Origin: Sandaracinaceae bacterium
GTDB taxonomy: Bacteria; Myxococcota_A; Polyangia; Polyangiales; JADJQN01
Assembly (NCBI GenBank): GCA_016712745.1
Contig: JADJQN010000015.1
Coordinates: forward strand, 682,001 to 746,000
DNA length: 64,000 nucleotides
Direction: 5' to 3'
The notes under the pieces were generated by a model. It saw nothing but the letters and a program-made list of their open reading frames with translations, was not told where the DNA came from and did not search any database. A program made the translations under genes and the position numbers. Below, one piece after another: positions 46,784 to 55,567 of the stretch; position 1 is the stretch's first letter, and each line of letters starts with the position of its first letter.

Positions 46784-48048
46784 GTGTTGCATCTGCGCTG
46801 CTCTTGCCGACGGAAGCGTCGCCCTCAATCGGCGACGTGAAACGCGCGCTGCTCTTCTTCGATGAATTGCACCTCGTCGGTCCCGACGATCGCGAATTGC
46901 TTCCGCGTCTCGCCGCGATGGCAGTGGTTACACCGATGGGCGGCTTCATGGGCCGTGACATGGGACCCGTACTTCTGCTCGGGAAGGCGCCCGGCTTTGA
47001 TGATGACTTCGGGCAGCTGATCGACGCCTGCAAGCGATCCGGTGCTGCTAACAAGGTTGTGGTCCGTCCCACGCCTCCTCAGCAGGGCGGTATCGTCATT
47101 GGATCAATCCCAGTGCCAGCGGGAACTCCTCCGCCTAGCTGGGTGTTTCAATTGTTCCGCGGTCTCGTGGCGTCGCCCGATGTCATGCGTGACATCGCCG
47201 CAGGCCTAGGCGCGCTCGAGAACCTGACGCACGAAAAGCTACTGGGGCTCAGCGGTGGCGTCGCGTCGAATCACTTTGTGTTGACGAGCGCGGCGTGGCT
47301 TCCACCAGTTGCCGATGTCCCTTTCGCTGTGGCCGCAGATTGCGTGCGGCCGCTCCGCGACGCAGCTGCGGCGCGTCTCGGCGCACTCGTGAAGGCGCTG
47401 GGAATTGCACAAATGCACGGTCTTCACCCGCTCACAAACGACGAAGGAATGGGCCGAATCCTTCAGCGCATCCACCGACGTCCTTCAGTGGCCGCGACTG
47501 ATCAGGATCCGGCCGACGATGCCGGACTCGCGGTCGTCCGACTGCTGGATCGGTACTCGAAGGTCGTACTGAACGATGAAATTGCGATGCGGAAGTTGGA
47601 GGATCTGTCTCTGAAGCAGGTCCTTAGGCTCCGGGATCATTCTTGGGGTGTGGCGCTCGACGCTCGTGAGAAGATGTTCGCGGCGTTGCACGATGTCGCC
47701 CGCGAAGCGGACTCAGTCGGAGACTTCGATCGCCGTCTCGCGGAGCTCCTCGACGAGTACCGCCGCGCTCGAGCCGCGCTTAGTTCCGATTTCCGAAGCC
47801 TGATCTGGGATGCCGGTTCCGACTTGGTGTTTGCGGGTGCGACCGCCGCCTCGAGTTCAGCAACCGTGGTGCAACAACTCCTTCACGACGGACCGCTCAT
47901 AACGCTAGCAACACTTGCTGCTCTGGGCGCCGCGGGCAAGGCGGCGAAATCCGTCGTCAAACTTTCGAAAGAGTACGTCGATGCGAAACGCGCGTTCAAT
48001 CGCTCGTCGGCCTATGCCATCGCTGCACCGTTCCGGTTCATCCTTTGA
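46780..48048 (+). CDS. Hypothetical island protein, 422 aa
   Basis: Starts MSVASALLLPTEAS at 46780, overlapping the previous stop. The N-terminal part (DVKRALLFFDELHLVGPDDRELLPRLA) and helical middle are not assigned to any family. Near residues 360-395 a hydrophobic segment (TLATLAALGAAGKAAKSVVK) may be a membrane or packing helix. Expressed with the 94-aa protein, it may be an unrecognised two-gene defence module. Confidence 0.65.
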   Translation: MSVASALLLPTEASPSIGDVKRALLFFDELHLVGPDDRELLPRLAAMAVVTPMGGFMGRDMGPVLLLGKAPGFDDDFGQLIDACKRSGAANKVVVRPTPPQQGGIVIGSIPVPAGTPPPSWVFQLFRGLVASPDVMRDIAAGLGALENLTHEKLLGLSGGVASNHFVLTSAAWLPPVADVPFAVAADCVRPLRDAAAARLGALVKALGIAQMHGLHPLTNDEGMGRILQRIHRRPSVAATDQDPADDAGLAVVRLLDRYSKVVLNDEIAMRKLEDLSLKQVLRLRDHSWGVALDAREKMFAALHDVAREADSVGDFDRRLAELLDEYRRARAALSSDFRSLIWDAGSDLVFAGATAASSSATVVQQLLHDGPLITLATLAALGAAGKAAKSVVKLSKEYVDAKRAFNRSSAYAIAAPFRFIL

Positions 48049-48105
48049 CGGTATTCATCACGAAGGCGTATTGCGCGCGCCGCGCCGACGTGCCTGGAGG
48101 AGAGC

Positions 48106-49812
48106 TTATCGGTCGTCTCTGCCCGCGAGCTCCAGATCCGCAGGCTCGGACGCGCCCGTGAGGAGTTCGATTTCACGCCACAGTCGCGCTTGCCGCCATT
48201 CCAAGAATGGCTCGTAGTCGTCTCGCAGCAGTGGCGAACCTTCTTCAGCAGGGAGTCCGTGTGAACTGAGCACCGCATCGAATGGGAATCCGCGCGTACG
48301 CCGGATTTCTGAAAGGTAATCCGACGGTGCCCGGTCACTAATCATCTGATTGGTAGTGCGGTCGATGAGTGTGCGGTTGAGAACACAGTCGCGCCGCCGC
48401 GATTGACTCACGCCCAGACGCTCGAGATAGGCCGCAGGAAACACGTGATGATCATCGATCCCTTCATCGGCCATCAGTTTTCCGGTGATCACGGCTTGTG
48501 TATGAAAGTCCCGGGCTCCGAGCCCCAGAATCAGACAGATCGCGCCACGATAAATTGCGCGCTGTCGCGGCGTAACATCGCGTAACGCGCGCGGGTCGAA
48601 TCGGAACGCCGCCACGGATTCCGGAGCATCGCCTTCGGCCAGCCAAGGAACGATCTCAACTACGTCCTTCGCAGATTTGCTGTTCGGTGCGCCTTCGTAC
48701 ACTTGCCCAAAAACGGCGCACCAAAACCATTGTTTGAGTTTCTCGCGTTGCACACCCGCTTCAGCATTCTTCGGGGTTCCCGCGCGAGCCAGAATCGCTG
48801 CGAGAGGCGGTAGCATCGTTTGATACGGAAGCCATTTCGGCAGGATGACTTTGCAGTCGTCACGTAGGATCTCGAGGCCTCGCGCGAGCCCCAACACGAC
48901 TTTGTCCCACCACTCTGTGATGTCCGCGGCGGTCATGTTCAGTACATCGCTTCGCTTACACGACGGAGCCTTGCGTGTCTGGGCCAGCGAAATCGCTTGG
49001 AGCACGTAATACGGATCGACTTCGAATTCTGCGATTACCGGATGCGCGGCAAGCGCCTTCTCCCACATCGCGCGGAGTTTGAGGTTTTCTGGCCAGAACC
49101 GAGCAGTGAGCAGCTCGAAGACGCTGAGCTTCACGCCAGTCCGGTTGAGTGTCTCAAAAATTGTGCATAGCGCGTCTGGTTGCGTCTGGTCCGAAAGAGT
49201 GACGACAGGGAAGTGATAGTCGTCGATGACGCGAATCCATTTTTCCTCGATTGCGTCCAACGCGTCCTCGAGTGCGATGCGTTCCTTGTCGGCAAGCTGT
49301 CGAGCGATTCGTCTCCCCCACTGCCCGAACCCACCGGCGCCACCACGTAGGACCGACAAAGGGAGCAGCAACTCCGCAGCCTGCATTTCGAAGTCCTCGT
49401 TTGCCTTTGCTCGTCTGGTTGATGCGCGCACGTGGAAGATCGATTCGTCAAAGTCAGCGCCATCACTAAGCTTGCGGAGATCGAGAAAGTACCGGTGTTC
49501 GCCCAACCCGTAGAACGCCTGGTACAGCGAGGTCAGTCGCTGCTGGCCGTCGAGGACAAGGAATGTGTGCTTCTCCTTACCGAGCGGAGCTGCGCCTTCG
49601 AATTCGCGTGCAGCGAATACACGCTTCGCATCGCGTACCCTGAGAATGCTACCGGCAGGATAGTTGCTTGCGATCGAGACGATCAGTTCCTGCGTCGCGC
49701 CTGGCTCCCAAACAAAGTCCCGCTGAAAATCTGGGAGAACGGTTGAACGTACGTGCACTTCTGCGAGCAGTTCCTTCAGCGCACGCGGATTTGTGTCTTC
49801 GAAGAGGCTCAT
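48106..49812 (-). CDS. DUF262/HNH protein, GmrSD/BrxU-like type IV restriction enzyme
   Basis: A 568-aa protein with the GmrS-type DUF262 domain at the N-terminus (VLPDFQRDFVW and the nucleotide-binding LDGQQRLTSLY) and a C-terminal HNH (DUF1524-type) nuclease region with DDHHVFPAAYL and NRTLIDRTTNQM. GmrSD enzymes cut phage DNA with modified cytosines; BrxU, a member of this family, is found next to BREX genes in Escherichia fergusonii. Convergent with the 422-aa gene. Confidence 0.83.
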   Translation of the reverse strand: MSLFEDTNPRALKELLAEVHVRSTVLPDFQRDFVWEPGATQELIVSIASNYPAGSILRVRDAKRVFAAREFEGAAPLGKEKHTFLVLDGQQRLTSLYQAFYGLGEHRYFLDLRKLSDGADFDESIFHVRASTRRAKANEDFEMQAAELLLPLSVLRGGAGGFGQWGRRIARQLADKERIALEDALDAIEEKWIRVIDDYHFPVVTLSDQTQPDALCTIFETLNRTGVKLSVFELLTARFWPENLKLRAMWEKALAAHPVIAEFEVDPYYVLQAISLAQTRKAPSCKRSDVLNMTAADITEWWDKVVLGLARGLEILRDDCKVILPKWLPYQTMLPPLAAILARAGTPKNAEAGVQREKLKQWFWCAVFGQVYEGAPNSKSAKDVVEIVPWLAEGDAPESVAAFRFDPRALRDVTPRQRAIYRGAICLILGLGARDFHTQAVITGKLMADEGIDDHHVFPAAYLERLGVSQSRRRDCVLNRTLIDRTTNQMISDRAPSDYLSEIRRTRGFPFDAVLSSHGLPAEEGSPLLRDDYEPFLEWRQARLWREIELLTGASEPADLELAGRDDR

Positions 49813-49869
49813 GGCGGCATCATACCCCAGAACGTCGCGCGCATGCCCTCGGCGAGGCGGTCACCGCAA

Positions 49870-50158
49870 TCAGTCGATGCACATGCCGGTGTCCTGAAAC
49901 GTAAGCTCACGCTTCCGGCACTTCGGACAGAGGTACTTCCCCCTCGTGAGCTCGAACCGGCGGCCGAGTTGCTGCTTCATGTTCCAGCTCGCGACCTTCG
50001 GCTGCATGGGTTCGTGCCCCGAACTGCGTCTCGTTGTACCGCTTCGCACCCGGAGCGCCGTACTTTGGGCACGTGTACGGCCCGGCTAGCAGATTTACTT
50101 CCACTATGTCCTCGCACGAGTTGCAGAGGCACGGAGACATGGACTTCCGTCGTCGCAT
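49870..50158 (-). pseudogene. Small zinc-ribbon protein, frameshifted
   Basis: The frame starts with MSPCLCNSCEDIVEVNLL at 50140 (an ATG at 50158 is also possible) and has a CPKYGAPG motif in which one Cys has become Tyr. Near 49925 the frame slips; the other frame continues YLCPKCRKRELTFQDTGMCID and stops at 49870-49872. Together they make a two-ribbon protein of about 85-90 residues. The frame change and the lost Cys suggest decay. Confidence 0.55.
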
Positions 50159-50178
50159 TGACCAGCGTCTTCGTGCGA

Positions 50179-50337
50179 ATGCTTGATACCTTCGACGCGG
50201 AGGAGCGCGCGTTCGCCGACTCGGTGACGCGTAGACGTGAGCAGCTCAACGAACTCGTACGTGCGGCAGTTGCAGCATTCAGTCAGCACGAAGACTCGAA
50301 GGCAGGCAGCACGGCCACGCTCGGAGTTCAGCGCTAG
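50179..50337 (+). CDS. Possible small protein, 52 aa
   Basis: A short helical frame (MLDTFDAEERAFADSVTRRREQL...) starting 20 bases from the divergent zinc-ribbon gene. Composition is protein-like but there is no clear ribosome site or family. Low confidence. Confidence 0.35.
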   Translation: MLDTFDAEERAFADSVTRRREQLNELVRAAVAAFSQHEDSKAGSTATLGVQR

Positions 50338-50419
50338 GTTCGCGCCTCGATCTGGCAGCGACGTCTCGAATGGGACCTGCTGCTGTCAGTCGAGTGGGGT
50401 AGTTTGCGTCCTTCTCAGT

Positions 50420-50716
50420 ATGCGGAAACGTTTGCGGAAAAAGCTACGCCGCGGTGAGTTTGCGCGCACCGTGTGTCTCCTCAGCGGAGAGCTGCGTGTC
50501 CAAACAGACGACGCATATGGGCTCGTATTCGAGGCAGTTGTGGAACTTTGCGAGGCGCGCGGACTGTTCGCGGGCGGTGGCATCGCGAGCCGCGTCAACC
50601 TTTGCGTCGTCGCAAACAATCGCGATGTGACCGAGCACGACCGCGCGGCCCTGCTGGCGTGCATCCAGAGAATGGGCGAACCTAACATCGTCGCGTCACT
50701 CGTCATCGACGGGTAA
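50420..50716 (+). CDS. YggL/DUF469-like protein
   Basis: A 98-aa protein with the start MRKRLRKKLRRGEF, a basic N-terminus typical of the YggL family of 50S-ribosome-associated proteins, followed by a ferredoxin-like alpha/beta region ending IVASLVIDG. Role in an island is unknown; it could equally be a divergent homologue. Assignment rests on the N-terminal pattern. Confidence 0.6.
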   Translation: MRKRLRKKLRRGEFARTVCLLSGELRVQTDDAYGLVFEAVVELCEARGLFAGGGIASRVNLCVVANNRDVTEHDRAALLACIQRMGEPNIVASLVIDG

Positions 50717-50748
50717 CGTACCCAGGCATCCTCACCACGGAGTCCAGT

Positions 50749-50928
50749 ATGAGCCCTACTGCAGCCGAACTACTTTTCGCCGCCGTTCTTGAAGCACGAC
50801 GTCGAACTCGCGCGGGCTATCTTCGGAGCAAAGCGGAGGGGGATAAGTGGGCGACCGCGAGCGAAGAGCTTGCCAAGCTTGTGCCGAGTCGAGCGGATGA
50901 CCTACGAGACGTCGACGACCGGACGTGA
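50749..50928 (+). CDS. Small island protein, intact copy, 59 aa
   Basis: Encodes MSPTAAELLFAAVLEARRR followed by TRAGYLRSKAEGDKWATASEELAKLVP. A paralogue at 46324 has the same length and pattern but is stopped by a nonsense codon. A GGAG site lies 9 bases upstream. Predicted all-helical; function unknown. Recurrence of the same short protein twice in 4.5 kb argues that it is real. Confidence 0.68.
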   Translation: MSPTAAELLFAAVLEARRRTRAGYLRSKAEGDKWATASEELAKLVPSRADDLRDVDDRT

Positions 50929-51004
50929 TCTCGTCCGCCCGGTTGTGAAGTGACTGGTAGCCGGGAGACGCCCGTTCGATTTACGCTGAGGGCCTCGATG
51001 ACAC

Positions 51005-51802
51005 ATGAGCGACGTGATGCGCTTGAGGCCCCGTTCGATGGTGAGTGTGCGAGCATGGCGCGAGCTCGGCACCGCGAGTGCGTTCGCGCGAACGTCAGTC
51101 CCTATCTTTGTGCGGGGAGAATCTGGCACCGGTCGTCGCACGCTTGCTCGGCAAATCGCGTTGGCGCGCGGGGCGACTGCAAGTGCCTTAGCGGTGATTG
51201 TGCCCGGCGACCGTGCATTTCCCGTCACGGAACTCGCTGCGTTGAAGCACGTCATTGTCGAGCGGCCGTCAGAGCTTTCGCGCGGCGACCAAAATGCACT
51301 CGTCGAGGCCACGCGCGCAGGCTTGCGACTACACACTTGGGGTGACGATCAAGTTTGGAAGGCGTTGGATCAGCGTTTTCGGACTGCGCTCGCGGCCGGG
51401 GAAATTGCCCTGCCGCCGCTGCGTGAGCGTGGAAGCGAAATCGTTTGCTGGTCGCGCCACTTCGCCGCGTTGCACTCAAGCGGAACGTGTCCGCGCCTAA
51501 GCGAAGAGCAGGAATCGTTTGTCGCGGCACAACGATGGACCGGCAATCTCCCTCAGTTGGAACGCTACGTCGTTGATGCTCTGAGCTTCGACGCCGGTTA
51601 TGTGTCAGCTACCTCGCTCCCGGCAGGTGCAGCCACCGTCTCCGAGCCTTTCAAAATCGAAACTCTGGCGGCAGCCACCGACAAGTTTCGCGAAGAATAC
51701 ATCCAACGCGTGCTCAAACATTTCGGCGGCAACCGCACACAAGCTGCGCGAGCGCTGAACGTGGACCCACGCACCATTTTTCGGCATTTGGAGAAGAAGT
51801 GA
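51005..51802 (+). CDS. Sigma-54-activator-like regulator with degenerate AAA domain and Fis HTH
   Basis: A 265-aa protein. The Walker A reads GESGTGRRTLA, with Arg for the catalytic Lys, the GAFTGA loop that contacts sigma-54 is absent, and the AAA+ domain is shortened. The C-terminal Fis-type helix-turn-helix is intact (GGNRTQAARALNVDPRTIFRHLEKK). It therefore probably binds DNA without driving sigma-54 open-complex formation and may act as a local repressor or activator of island genes. Confidence 0.78.
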   Translation: MSDVMRLRPRSMVSVRAWRELGTASAFARTSVPIFVRGESGTGRRTLARQIALARGATASALAVIVPGDRAFPVTELAALKHVIVERPSELSRGDQNALVEATRAGLRLHTWGDDQVWKALDQRFRTALAAGEIALPPLRERGSEIVCWSRHFAALHSSGTCPRLSEEQESFVAAQRWTGNLPQLERYVVDALSFDAGYVSATSLPAGAATVSEPFKIETLAAATDKFREEYIQRVLKHFGGNRTQAARALNVDPRTIFRHLEKK

Positions 51803-51871
51803 CATTGGCAGTGTTGCGCGCGTATAGGCGCACGTTCGGCCACTCGATGTCCCGTGCCGCGATCGCGGAGC

Positions 51872-52966
51872 TCAGCGCGCCGCGCCGACGCGAGGTCGCC
51901 AATGACTCAGCTGCCATCGTTCCGCGAGCGCGATGAAGTCTTGCGAAAACATTGGCACGGCATCGATCACCGGCGTCTTTGCATCCGCGAGCACAGCATC
52001 ACGACTACTTCCGACCTGGTCGAGGAGGCGCGGACGCCGCGCGCGGAGCGCCCATTCGCAGAGGCCGCTGACTCGACGAACATCAACGTGATTCACGTCG
52101 GGACCGAGCGCTATCCGTACGGTGAGCGGCTCCGAAGCGTTCTTGTTCAGTGCGCCGAGAATGTGTGCCTTGGCGTCGTCGTCTGTCTCCGCGAATCGGT
52201 AGCCGACGATGATGACCGACTCGGCCTTCGAAAGGGCTGTGCTCGCGAGGCCCCAAAGGTCCGCGCAATGCTTTGCGACCAACGGCTTTGATGGGCCGGG
52301 CACTCCGATCAGTGGGTCAAGGTCGAGGCGAACGACTTCGCGTGCGCCGACGGCCTGCACGTCCTTCGAGGTGCGAGCCCATCCCGCGGAACCATGCAGT
52401 TTGAGGAGAGTCGGGCGTGAAGGGTCCAATTCTCCGGTCCACCCCGGTGCCAGCGCGTTGATGTCGTTTTCGCAAACTGTTTCTACGACCTCGTCGTAGT
52501 TGAATGTGATGATCGTGTCGCCGGCATCTAACCTGCTCTTCCATTTGAAGTAAGGCCTCCATGCTTCACGATTCGCCAAGCCGGCGGTGTCGCGTGGAAT
52601 GAAGTAACTACACGCCATAGCGAGATAGCGCCGAACCATTTTCGGCAACTTCTGCAGGTCGGCATTTGGCAACCGCTGCGATACCAATCTACTTATCGGA
52701 TCATCTGTGCGCGCCTGGGCAGCATGCTCCACAACCGCAAGAAACTCTTCGACACTAGACCACGGTGAGTCCGGCGAAGGCGTGACTGTACCGTCGGCAC
52801 CCGGCTGCGCGTAGTACCCCGCCACGTCTGCGATGTCCGTGTACCCAGGAGCTCCTTCAAATTCCGTCCGCATGCGGTTCGCCGTCTTCTGCGAGAAGAG
52901 ATTCGCGGTTACCGGCGCGCCGAGTGGCTGCGAGAAGCCGGCGCCCAACACCCAAACGTTAGACAT
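51872..52966 (-). CDS. SIR2-like domain protein
   Basis: A 364-aa protein starting MSNVWVLGAGFSQPLG at 52966 after an AGGAG site. It has the SIR2 Rossmann motifs: GAGFS, ITFNYDEVVE (catalytic Asn), LLKLHGSAGW (catalytic His) and VIIVGYRF. SIR2-like domains in defence islands commonly act as NAD-degrading effectors in abortive infection (for example DSR and Thoeris ThsA); no fused partner domain is visible. Stands alone, convergent with the regulator. Confidence 0.82.
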   Translation of the reverse strand: MSNVWVLGAGFSQPLGAPVTANLFSQKTANRMRTEFEGAPGYTDIADVAGYYAQPGADGTVTPSPDSPWSSVEEFLAVVEHAAQARTDDPISRLVSQRLPNADLQKLPKMVRRYLAMACSYFIPRDTAGLANREAWRPYFKWKSRLDAGDTIITFNYDEVVETVCENDINALAPGWTGELDPSRPTLLKLHGSAGWARTSKDVQAVGAREVVRLDLDPLIGVPGPSKPLVAKHCADLWGLASTALSKAESVIIVGYRFAETDDDAKAHILGALNKNASEPLTVRIALGPDVNHVDVRRVSGLCEWALRARRPRLLDQVGSSRDAVLADAKTPVIDAVPMFSQDFIALAERWQLSHWRPRVGAAR

Positions 52967-53058
52967 CGAGCGCTCCTGTCTGCCCACGTTCAAAGCTCAT
53001 GTTCGCGTCTTCCAGTAGCCAGGTCGCTGTCGCTGGTGCATCACAGCGAGCACACGAA

Positions 53059-53304
53059 TCAATTTGGAAGTTCAACAAATACGAGTGCGTACGGAAATCG
53101 ATGCAGGAGCACGCGACGAACATTGAGCTCGGGTGCCACGCCGATCGCGAATGCGTGACGTGAGGGCGAGGCGAGGGCGTCAATCGCGGAAGCTATCTCC
53201 TGCGCGAAGAGGCCTTCGAGCACAGGCGCCTGCGCTGCATACCAATCGAGAGCGGCGCGCAGCTCGGCTTGGGCAGCGACGTCAAACTCGACCGGCTTCT
53301 TCAT
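53059..53304 (-). CDS. ParE/RelE-family toxin
   Basis: An 81-aa toxin-like protein with the pattern VAAQAELRAALDWYAAQAP and the C-terminal strand pair NVRRVLLHRFPYALVF, typical of ParE/RelE superfamily toxins. It overlaps its upstream antitoxin by ATGA (53301-53304). ParE toxins inhibit gyrase and RelE-like ones cleave mRNA; which applies here is unclear. Confidence 0.82.
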   Translation of the reverse strand: MKKPVEFDVAAQAELRAALDWYAAQAPVLEGLFAQEIASAIDALASPSRHAFAIGVAPELNVRRVLLHRFPYALVFVELPN

Positions 53305-53534
53305 CGCTTCAGGCGGGCATCAAGCTCGGATTTGACTGTCTCCCAGGGGACCGAAGCTGCGGTGCCATCGATCGCGGCTCGGGCTCGGGTTTCGATTTCC
53401 GCTGTCCACTCCTGCGCGGCTCGTGCGTCCGCAGGCCCGTCTACGCTTTCAATGAGGTCACGGAGGAGCTCAGCCCGCTCGTCCGTTGGCAGCTTCATGG
53501 CATCGGCGAATATCTTGCTGGCGCGTTCACCCAT
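53301..53534 (-). CDS. Antitoxin, addiction-module component
   Basis: A 77-aa protein from ATG 53534 with the pattern ADAMKLPTDERAELLRDLIESVDG, typical of the short unstable antitoxins of the TIGR02574 type paired with ParE-like toxins. It overlaps the toxin start by ATGA. The pair sits at the right edge of the island, next to the att-like repeat, and probably stabilises it. Confidence 0.8.
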   Translation of the reverse strand: MGERASKIFADAMKLPTDERAELLRDLIESVDGPADARAAQEWTAEIETRARAAIDGTAASVPWETVKSELDARLKR

Positions 53535-53732
53535 GGGAGGAGGATAGCCCGGCGGAGAGGCTCGAGCCAACGCCGCTTGTCGGTGCCCAATAGGTGCCCA
53601 GCCACCGTCGCACAGCGCGGAAAATGATCGGACTGGACAGGACTCGTTGGGCACCGGCCCACGTGCGTAACGATTTGAGATGAGCGCGAAAACCGTGTGT
53701 CGCCTTGTTGTTAGCTCATCTACTTCGTTCGC

Positions 53733-53755
53733 ATTCGAGTCCCGTCCACCCCGCT
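53733..53755 (+). repeat. Putative attachment site, right copy
   Basis: Identical over 23 bp to 31805-31827, including the T-loop-like TTCGAGT. The bases just upstream do not pair as a T-stem, so this is a truncated copy. It separates the toxin-antitoxin pair from a second decayed integrase. Confidence 0.65.
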
Positions 53756-53767
53756 AGTTACGCGCAG

Positions 53768-53788
53768 AAAAGACCCCTCCGCGGGGTC
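53768..53788 (-). terminator. Terminator-like hairpin (minus strand)
   Basis: On the minus strand GACCCC and GGGGTC enclose a 5-base loop and are followed by TTTTC. It is placed to end transcription of the integrase remnant. Confidence 0.6.
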
Positions 53789-53869
53789 ACTGTAACAGTC
53801 AGTGTAACTGCTCGACGCTACGCGTATCGGGATCACTCTTGCGTAGCTACGTCGCACAACGGCAACGCA

Positions 53870-54453
53870 TTGAACTGCTGCGCACATCGCTGGCCAGTGG
53901 TGCACTTGATAGCCCGTTAGGACATCGCCTTCGCGTTGTGTGCGATTCGTCGGAGCCACGCCTCAGAGGCGCCGCCCGCGAGCGAGAGTGTGATGAATGT
54001 GCGCCTTGCCGTATGCGTCGCGAGGTGTCGAACATTTTCGATGCCCTGCTTCGCGCAATCTTCCTGCGGCTTGCGTGCGGCGTGGTTCACATCGCGAGCC
54101 CCGGTCATACGCGACGGCACGATGAGATCGTCATCAGTCGCCCGGCGCCGATGAGTCATGTGATAGCCGGCGAGGCGCCACTCCGCCAGCATGAGTGCGA
54201 GAGTCGGAAGCACTGGCACGTCGGGAGGTGGACCGCCAGCGCCGCGTTTCCCTTTGACCGGGGCATCTTCATCTTTACGTCCGTGCGTGCATCCAGCCAC
54301 TCCGTCGCAGATGCAGTCACGGTTAGTCGTCCCCCGGTTCGCTCGCCCTGTGGTCGCCACGTTCCGTCGACAGTCTGTGAAACCGCCCATTCGTGCGATC
54401 GAATACGCACAGTTCATGAGCAGCGGTCCGGAGAAAGCGAGCGAGCTGCCCAA
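53870..54453 (-). pseudogene. Tyrosine integrase remnant (right)
   Basis: The frame 53917-54453 reads as the C-terminal catalytic domain of a tyrosine recombinase: VPVLPTLALMLAEWRLAGY, ATDDDLIVPSR, and the HxxR box THTARRTFITLSLAGGASE. The final piece with the expected nucleophile Tyr (LTGYQVHHWPAMCAAV) lies in another frame near 53875-53920, so the gene is frameshifted; the N-terminal domain is not recognisable. 54454-54625 holds no convincing gene. Confidence 0.7.
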
Positions 54454-54625
54454 GGCGGAAGATCAGTTCTTCCTTGGGCAGTCCCCATCGCGCACAACGC
54501 GCCGAGAGAGCAGCAGAGACGCAGTGCTGTCATTGAGTTCGGTTCTCTCGACGCGAAGGCTTCGAATCCCTTCTCCACACGTCGAAACAAGTCGCGCGAG
54601 GAGCGCTCGCTTAAACGTGACCGGT

Positions 54626-55567
54626 TCAGAACGAACAGATTCGCGGTGAGTGCGTGTCAGGGCAGGCAAGTCCGCTTGAGCAGTCGTCCGCCACACTGCA
54701 CCGCGTTGTGCACCGCATAGCGCCTTCCGTACCGAACGCGTTGCAGTACCCGTCGTCGAGCCCCTCCACGCCACAATCCGTATCCTCGGTGCATGTCGTT
54801 ACTCGATAATCATTCTGCGCGACACAAGTCGCCAGCGTTAGGGTGCACACGCTCCCTGCGAATCCATCGAGAGAGAGCACCGTATCAGGATGCGTATACG
54901 GGGCGTTCGCGGACGTGGTGCAATCCGCTCCTGCTGCTTCTGACTGGCGAAGCAGACAGAAATTTCCGACAGGCGTGGACGACGATCCGAATGTCATTGG
55001 AGCACACACAGAGTCTTCGGCGCAGTCATCATCGCTCACACACTCGCCACAGCGCTCCACTGAATGCACTCGGCGATCCGCGCAGTGATGCGTAGTCGCA
55101 TCGCACACATCCAGCCCGCCGTTGCAAAGGCCGCGCGTCTCGCGGTTGCACTCGAAGCAGCCCTCGCCGACTACGCATGCGGGTGTTGTCGCGAATCCAG
55201 CGCACTGCGAATTGTCGTCGCATGCGGCGCACGTGTGTCGGGTCAAATCGCAGCGAGCTAACTCGGGGGTTCCGCACTGCGAATTGTCGAAGCATTGAAC
55301 GCACTCATGCGACGCCGGATCGCAATGGTCGTTCCCATCGCAGTCGTCGTCGATTGCGCACTCTTCGCACGACGCGACGCCGCCGTCTTCGGCCACCAAG
55401 CACACGGGCGTCTCGCCACCGCACACCGGCGAACACGGCCCCGCATCGACCGGCGGGGGCATGTCGCCTGCTACGCCCATGTCGGTCGGCGCGTCGATGA
55501 TTTCGCGGCAGGCGGACGCAGTGAGAAGGGTGATGAGTGCGAATGCGATGCGGAGGGACGTCGACAT
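54626..55567 (-). CDS. Cysteine-rich lipoprotein, 313 aa
   Basis: A lipobox (TASAC) ends the signal sequence near residue 20. The mature protein is a chain of short Cys-rich modules of the type CxxDxQCAG/CxEDTDCG, a style very common in myxobacterial surface proteins. About 30 cysteines suggest several disulfide-bonded knots. Function unknown. It lies just outside the island's right end and is divergent from pfkA. Confidence 0.8.
   Translation of the reverse strand: MSTSLRIAFALITLLTASACREIIDAPTDMGVAGDMPPPVDAGPCSPVCGGETPVCLVAEDGGVASCEECAIDDDCDGNDHCDPASHECVQCFDNSQCGTPELARCDLTRHTCAACDDNSQCAGFATTPACVVGEGCFECNRETRGLCNGGLDVCDATTHHCADRRVHSVERCGECVSDDDCAEDSVCAPMTFGSSSTPVGNFCLLRQSEAAGADCTTSANAPYTHPDTVLSLDGFAGSVCTLTLATCVAQNDYRVTTCTEDTDCGVEGLDDGYCNAFGTEGAMRCTTRCSVADDCSSGLACPDTHSPRICSF

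Noticed and set aside
53839..54720. 293-codon plus-strand frame across the right integrase remnant
   Set aside because: The minus strand carries recognisable integrase motifs; the plus frame is composition shadow.
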